Source of the DNA: an uncultured Bacillota bacterium
Lineage (GTDB): Bacteria; Bacillota_I; Bacilli_A; Izemoplasmatales; UBA1188
Direction of reading: 5' to 3'
Assembly (NCBI GenBank): GCA_937907585.1
Contig: CALCVH010000046.1
Span: 1 to 9,005, forward strand
DNA: 9,005 bases
This document shows, one piece after another, positions 6,009-9,005 of the stretch. Under the pieces are notes generated by a model. That model worked only from the letters and a program-made list of their open reading frames with translations, was not told the origin of the DNA and did no database searches. A program made the translations under genes and the position numbers. Every line of letters starts with the position of its first letter. Position 1 is the stretch's first letter.

Positions 6009-9005
6009 ATGAAGAGATTATATCAAATAATACCTTTCATATTAATAATAACGCTTTGTCTTGTTTTAACAGGTTGTAACAAGAAAAGCCAATTATCATT
6101 TAACACAAATGGTGGTAATGATATCAGTTCTATTTCACTTGATAGTAAAGAGTCATATAATTTACCTACTCCAACTAAAGAAGGATATGAATTTATTGGC
6201 TGGTATTTAAATAGTGATTTTAGTGGTGAAATGATAACTTCAATTACTATTAAATCTGATACTACAGTTTACGCTAAATGGGAACAACTTTATAAAATCA
6301 CTTTAGATTTAGATGGCGGTAATTTATCTACTACATCTATCTACGCTAAAAATGGTGATAATATTTATTCTTTAGTTAAAGATTTAGTTCCTACAAAAGC
6401 TGGAACTGTATTTGGCGCATGGTTTAATGGTAATCAAGAATTAAGTGAATCAACTAAAATTAATAAAGATATCACACTAACTGCTAGATATAAGATTGAA
6501 TATACAGTTAATCTATATAAACAAAACTTATCTTTAGATGGCTATGATAAAGAAGAATTAAAGAAGTATGCTTATATCGGAAGCAAAGCATCTTATAATT
6601 CTGATGATGTTATAGGATTCACTGAAGTAACTAAAGAAGATACTATTGATGAAATAACAGTATCTACATCTAATAACGTATTAAATCTATATTTCGATAG
6701 AGATGAATACACTATTACGTTTAGATCTAATTATCCAGATAGTTCACTTCCTGAAGAATCTGAATCTATCACTATTCTATATGGCGAAGAAGTAGATTTA
6801 CCAGATTATGATTTCAAAATCAATGGCTATTATCTACTTGGTTACGCTTTATCAGCTGATTCAGATATCATCTATAACGCACATTATATCGATAATCTTC
6901 CAGTTAATTTAGAAGAAGAAATAGAAGTAACTAAAGATAAAGTTACCGCTTTTAGAACGATGTCTTTATACGCTATATGGAATAAAGGATATAGAGATAT
7001 GTTCGGTGGATCAGATTATATCTTTATCGCTCCTGATAAAGAAACATGTTATCTATCAAGAGAAGGTGTATATTTTGTAGGCGAATATTATGATGATGAT
7101 AAATCATTCATTCTATATAACGACAAAGAAAATTTAGAAGGTAGAATCTATAGTGATTTAACATTCGCATATTATAACGTCACAAGAGATGAATATTCCG
7201 CAACTTTATATACAGTTGGTGCGGGTTTAGATGAAAAGATTAAAATCTTCTTAGATCCATATAATGGAATTACATATTATGATGAAAATGAAGAACCTAC
7301 AAATAGGGAATCTAAAGGAACTTATACGATAGATAGCGATGGATTCTATCACGTAACATTTACTACTGGCGTAAAAGCTGGAGAAGAAATGATTATCACA
7401 ACTGGTAGAGTAAGCGCTGAAGGAATCTATACAGATGCGTTCCAATTAAGAAGAGATGAAGAAGTTGAATTAGGTGAACTAGTAAGATTTACAGTAAACA
7501 ATTCAACTCTTACATACTATACAAACGCATATCAAATTAAATTATCTGGTTTTGGTACTCTAACATATAATAATGGAAATTCAACTGAAACTTTCTATTA
7601 TAGTATGGATGATGAAACAAAGATCCTAACCATTAACCGTCAAAATGGTTCTAGCTTTGGAAAAGTTAAATTAATGACTAATGATGGCGTTAATGGATAC
7701 ATGTTCTATGATGAAAACCTAGATCATGAATTTGAAGGTGAAAATGGTTCTAAATTAACACTTGATGGTGTATTAAATGCTGAATATGTTAGTGGAGATA
7801 CAAGTGTAAATGGTGTATATGAAATAAAACAGTCAGCGTTCGGTGGATATATTGTAATATTTAAAAATAATGGAACTACTTATACATTCTTAACTAAATC
7901 TGAAACAGAAGAATCTATCGCATCTGGCGAAAATGAAGAAACTGAAACTGTTACTACATATTCATTTGTGACTAAGCCAAATGGATATAGTGAATATTAT
8001 TATAAGAATGAAACATCTATTTATTACGCTCCACTTGTAGTATTAAACGATAAAGAAGAAGGTAAAGCTAGCGTATATGGCTATACAACTAATAGAACAT
8101 ATGAACTAGTTTTAGAAGGAACATACGAATATGATTCTAATACTAATCTATATGTATTTACTACAACTGAAGTTCATGATAAGAAAGTTTTAACTAATCC
8201 ACACGATATTAAAACTTTAACTTCATTCATCTTTGCGGCTGATGACAAGATGACAAACTACTCTATCAGCTACTGGTATTCTTCTACTAAAGGTGAAGAA
8301 GTAACTGATTATAAGAAAGAGATAAAGAATTCTGATAATTCATCACTACTTCTAGTAAGTGGTGTCGCAATTCTATCTAAAGATGGATATGTTATTACAG
8401 GAACATACCAGGTAAGAGATAATTTAACTATTATTTCAAATAATAATGGTTCTATATATCTTGAAGTATATGAAGATTCATTTATCGTTTTAGATCACGC
8501 TCCATATAATGCATATTATGTTTTAGAAGATGCGTCTTATTCAACTAGAACACATGTGACATTTGATGGTAAAGGCAACGCTAAATATGTATATACTGAA
8601 AATGTAGAAGGTGAGGATAAAGAATTCACCATTGAAGGCGTTATTTCAAAAACAGATGAAAAGACTCGACAAGGTGAAGAAATTTATTTATTCACATCAA
8701 ATGATAAGACATTTAAGTATCTATTAAAACATTTAAATAATGGCAGTTTTGTGCTTCCATTATATGATGAATATATGGGTTCATATCAATCAAACGATGG
8801 TATTTTATACCTTGATGGATATCTAAACTATATTAGTTATACTGATACTCTAGGTAATGAACTAACAGGTACATACGCCATTGATGGAACAAATGTTATC
8901 AAAGCTAATTTTGATTCAACTATTAGATATTTCGATATCGATTCTAAATCATTTACTGTTAGAGGAATCGAATATGGAACATATATAGTTATAGAGAACC
9001 AAGGT
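6009..9005 (+). CDS. Large surface lipoprotein with InlB-type B repeats (3' partial)
   Basis: The frame is open from ATG 6009 to the window end: 999 codons with no stop, so the C-terminus is missing. The N-terminus is a lipoprotein signal with lipobox LTGC and Cys23, the same position as in the neighbour. Residues about 29-324 hold InlB B-repeat/Listeria-Bacteroides-type units: 29-91 (EGYEFIGWY to VYAKW), 96-161 (LDLDGGN to LTARY), a variant at 164-231 (VNLYKQNLSLDGYD to LYFDRD) and 233-324 (YTITFRSNYP to LYAIW). Residues about 330-999 are tyrosine-, asparagine- and glutamate-rich, predicted all-beta, and carry a degenerate repeat ending in 'G-[TV]-Y'; I recognise no named domain there. There is no enzyme motif, and no wall-anchor signal in the visible part. 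The likely role is an extracellular, lipid-anchored binding or adhesion protein, made with the LRR lipoprotein. Confidence 0.85.
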   Translation, partial: MKRLYQIIPFILIITLCLVLTGCNKKSQLSFNTNGGNDISSISLDSKESYNLPTPTKEGYEFIGWYLNSDFSGEMITSITIKSDTTVYAKWEQLYKITLDLDGGNLSTTSIYAKNGDNIYSLVKDLVPTKAGTVFGAWFNGNQELSESTKINKDITLTARYKIEYTVNLYKQNLSLDGYDKEELKKYAYIGSKASYNSDDVIGFTEVTKEDTIDEITVSTSNNVLNLYFDRDEYTITFRSNYPDSSLPEESESITILYGEEVDLPDYDFKINGYYLLGYALSADSDIIYNAHYIDNLPVNLEEEIEVTKDKVTAFRTMSLYAIWNKGYRDMFGGSDYIFIAPDKETCYLSREGVYFVGEYYDDDKSFILYNDKENLEGRIYSDLTFAYYNVTRDEYSATLYTVGAGLDEKIKIFLDPYNGITYYDENEEPTNRESKGTYTIDSDGFYHVTFTTGVKAGEEMIITTGRVSAEGIYTDAFQLRRDEEVELGELVRFTVNNSTLTYYTNAYQIKLSGFGTLTYNNGNSTETFYYSMDDETKILTINRQNGSSFGKVKLMTNDGVNGYMFYDENLDHEFEGENGSKLTLDGVLNAEYVSGDTSVNGVYEIKQSAFGGYIVIFKNNGTTYTFLTKSETEESIASGENEETETVTTYSFVTKPNGYSEYYYKNETSIYYAPLVVLNDKEEGKASVYGYTTNRTYELVLEGTYEYDSNTNLYVFTTTEVHDKKVLTNPHDIKTLTSFIFAADDKMTNYSISYWYSSTKGEEVTDYKKEIKNSDNSSLLLVSGVAILSKDGYVITGTYQVRDNLTIISNNNGSIYLEVYEDSFIVLDHAPYNAYYVLEDASYSTRTHVTFDGKGNAKYVYTENVEGEDKEFTIEGVISKTDEKTRQGEEIYLFTSNDKTFKYLLKHLNNGSFVLPLYDEYMGSYQSNDGILYLDGYLNYISYTDTLGNELTGTYAIDGTNVIKANFDSTIRYFDIDSKSFTVRGIEYGTYIVIENQG
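6093..6980 (+). repeat. InlB B-repeat-type array
   Basis: There are four successive units of about 63-92 residues. Three follow the pattern of a first strand with 'F..NGG' or similar, then 'GY.F.GWY', then a closing 'T.YA.W'. The third unit differs: its 'LYKQNL..DGYD' opening and 'L.LYFDRD.YT.TF' end match a variant commonly interleaved with InlB-type repeats in Firmicutes surface proteins. The fourth unit is the longest and most divergent. Confidence 0.75.
7065..8990 (+). repeat. Degenerate 'G-[TV]-Y' beta-hairpin-like repeats
   Basis: Copies of about 35-45 residues can be aligned by eye at 7227-7361, 7530-7634, 7749-7862, 8037-8159, 8550-8660 and 8793-8912. The rough pattern is 'l.L.g.G...Y......g...GtY.i......i.f'. 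The hallmark G-[TV]-Y occurs at residues 353, 437, 602, 704, 798, 954 and 990. Spacing is irregular, so this is a protein-level repeat with linkers rather than a DNA tandem repeat. Confidence 0.5.

Noticed and set aside
7236..7249. Inverted repeat AAGATT/AATCTT
   Set aside because: It is a short, AT-only-strength stem with a two-base loop inside a coding region, with no GC stem or U-tract, so it is not a terminator.
7251..7445. Open frame of 64 codons on the - strand
   Set aside because: It is antisense within the InlB-repeat lipoprotein and looks Phe/Ile/Ser-rich, as expected from reading the complement of AT-rich coding DNA.
1..9005. Mycoplasma-type code with TGA read as Trp
   Set aside because: Trp is encoded by TGG throughout and no in-frame TGA occurs in any of the four genes.

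Overview
The window is AT-rich and densely coding on the + strand only. It reads like part of a chromosome from a low-GC member of the Bacilli/Mollicutes-related Firmicutes, for example uncultured gut lineages near Erysipelotrichales, RF39 or Acholeplasmatales. This placement is inferred from base composition, near-exclusive AGA arginine codons, strong AGGAGG-type ribosome binding sites and the gene content. The standard code appears to apply: Trp is always TGG, no in-frame TGA occurs in the four reading frames, and the visible stops are TAG, TAA and TAA.

Layout: (1) 1-314, the last 103 codons of a membrane protein whose C-terminal anchor looks like a BatA-type VWA protein. (2) 327-3200, a 957-residue membrane protein with two N-terminal TM helices, two VWA domains around a glutamine-amidotransferase-like domain, and a C-terminal TM helix. 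(3) 3202-5994, a 930-residue lipoprotein with an FN3-like domain, a BspA-type leucine-rich-repeat array of 27 units and a short InlB-like C-terminal unit. (4) 6009-9005, the first 999 codons of a second lipoprotein, with InlB/Listeria-Bacteroides-type repeats followed by a long tyrosine-rich region that carries a degenerate 'G-[TV]-Y' repeat I do not recognise as a named family. It runs off the window end.

The gaps between genes are 12, 1 and 14 bases, each with a Shine-Dalgarno sequence. No promoter or terminator is visible, so all four genes look like the interior of one operon. Genes 1 and 2 resemble the paired VWA membrane proteins usually found downstream of a MoxR-type AAA+ ATPase and a DUF58 protein; those would lie upstream of this window. 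The attractive inference is that a MoxR/VWA membrane machine is co-expressed with two very large surface-exposed, repeat-rich lipoproteins that may be its clients or partners. There is no gene-free stretch over 300 bases, and I saw no RNA gene, mobile element or CRISPR array.
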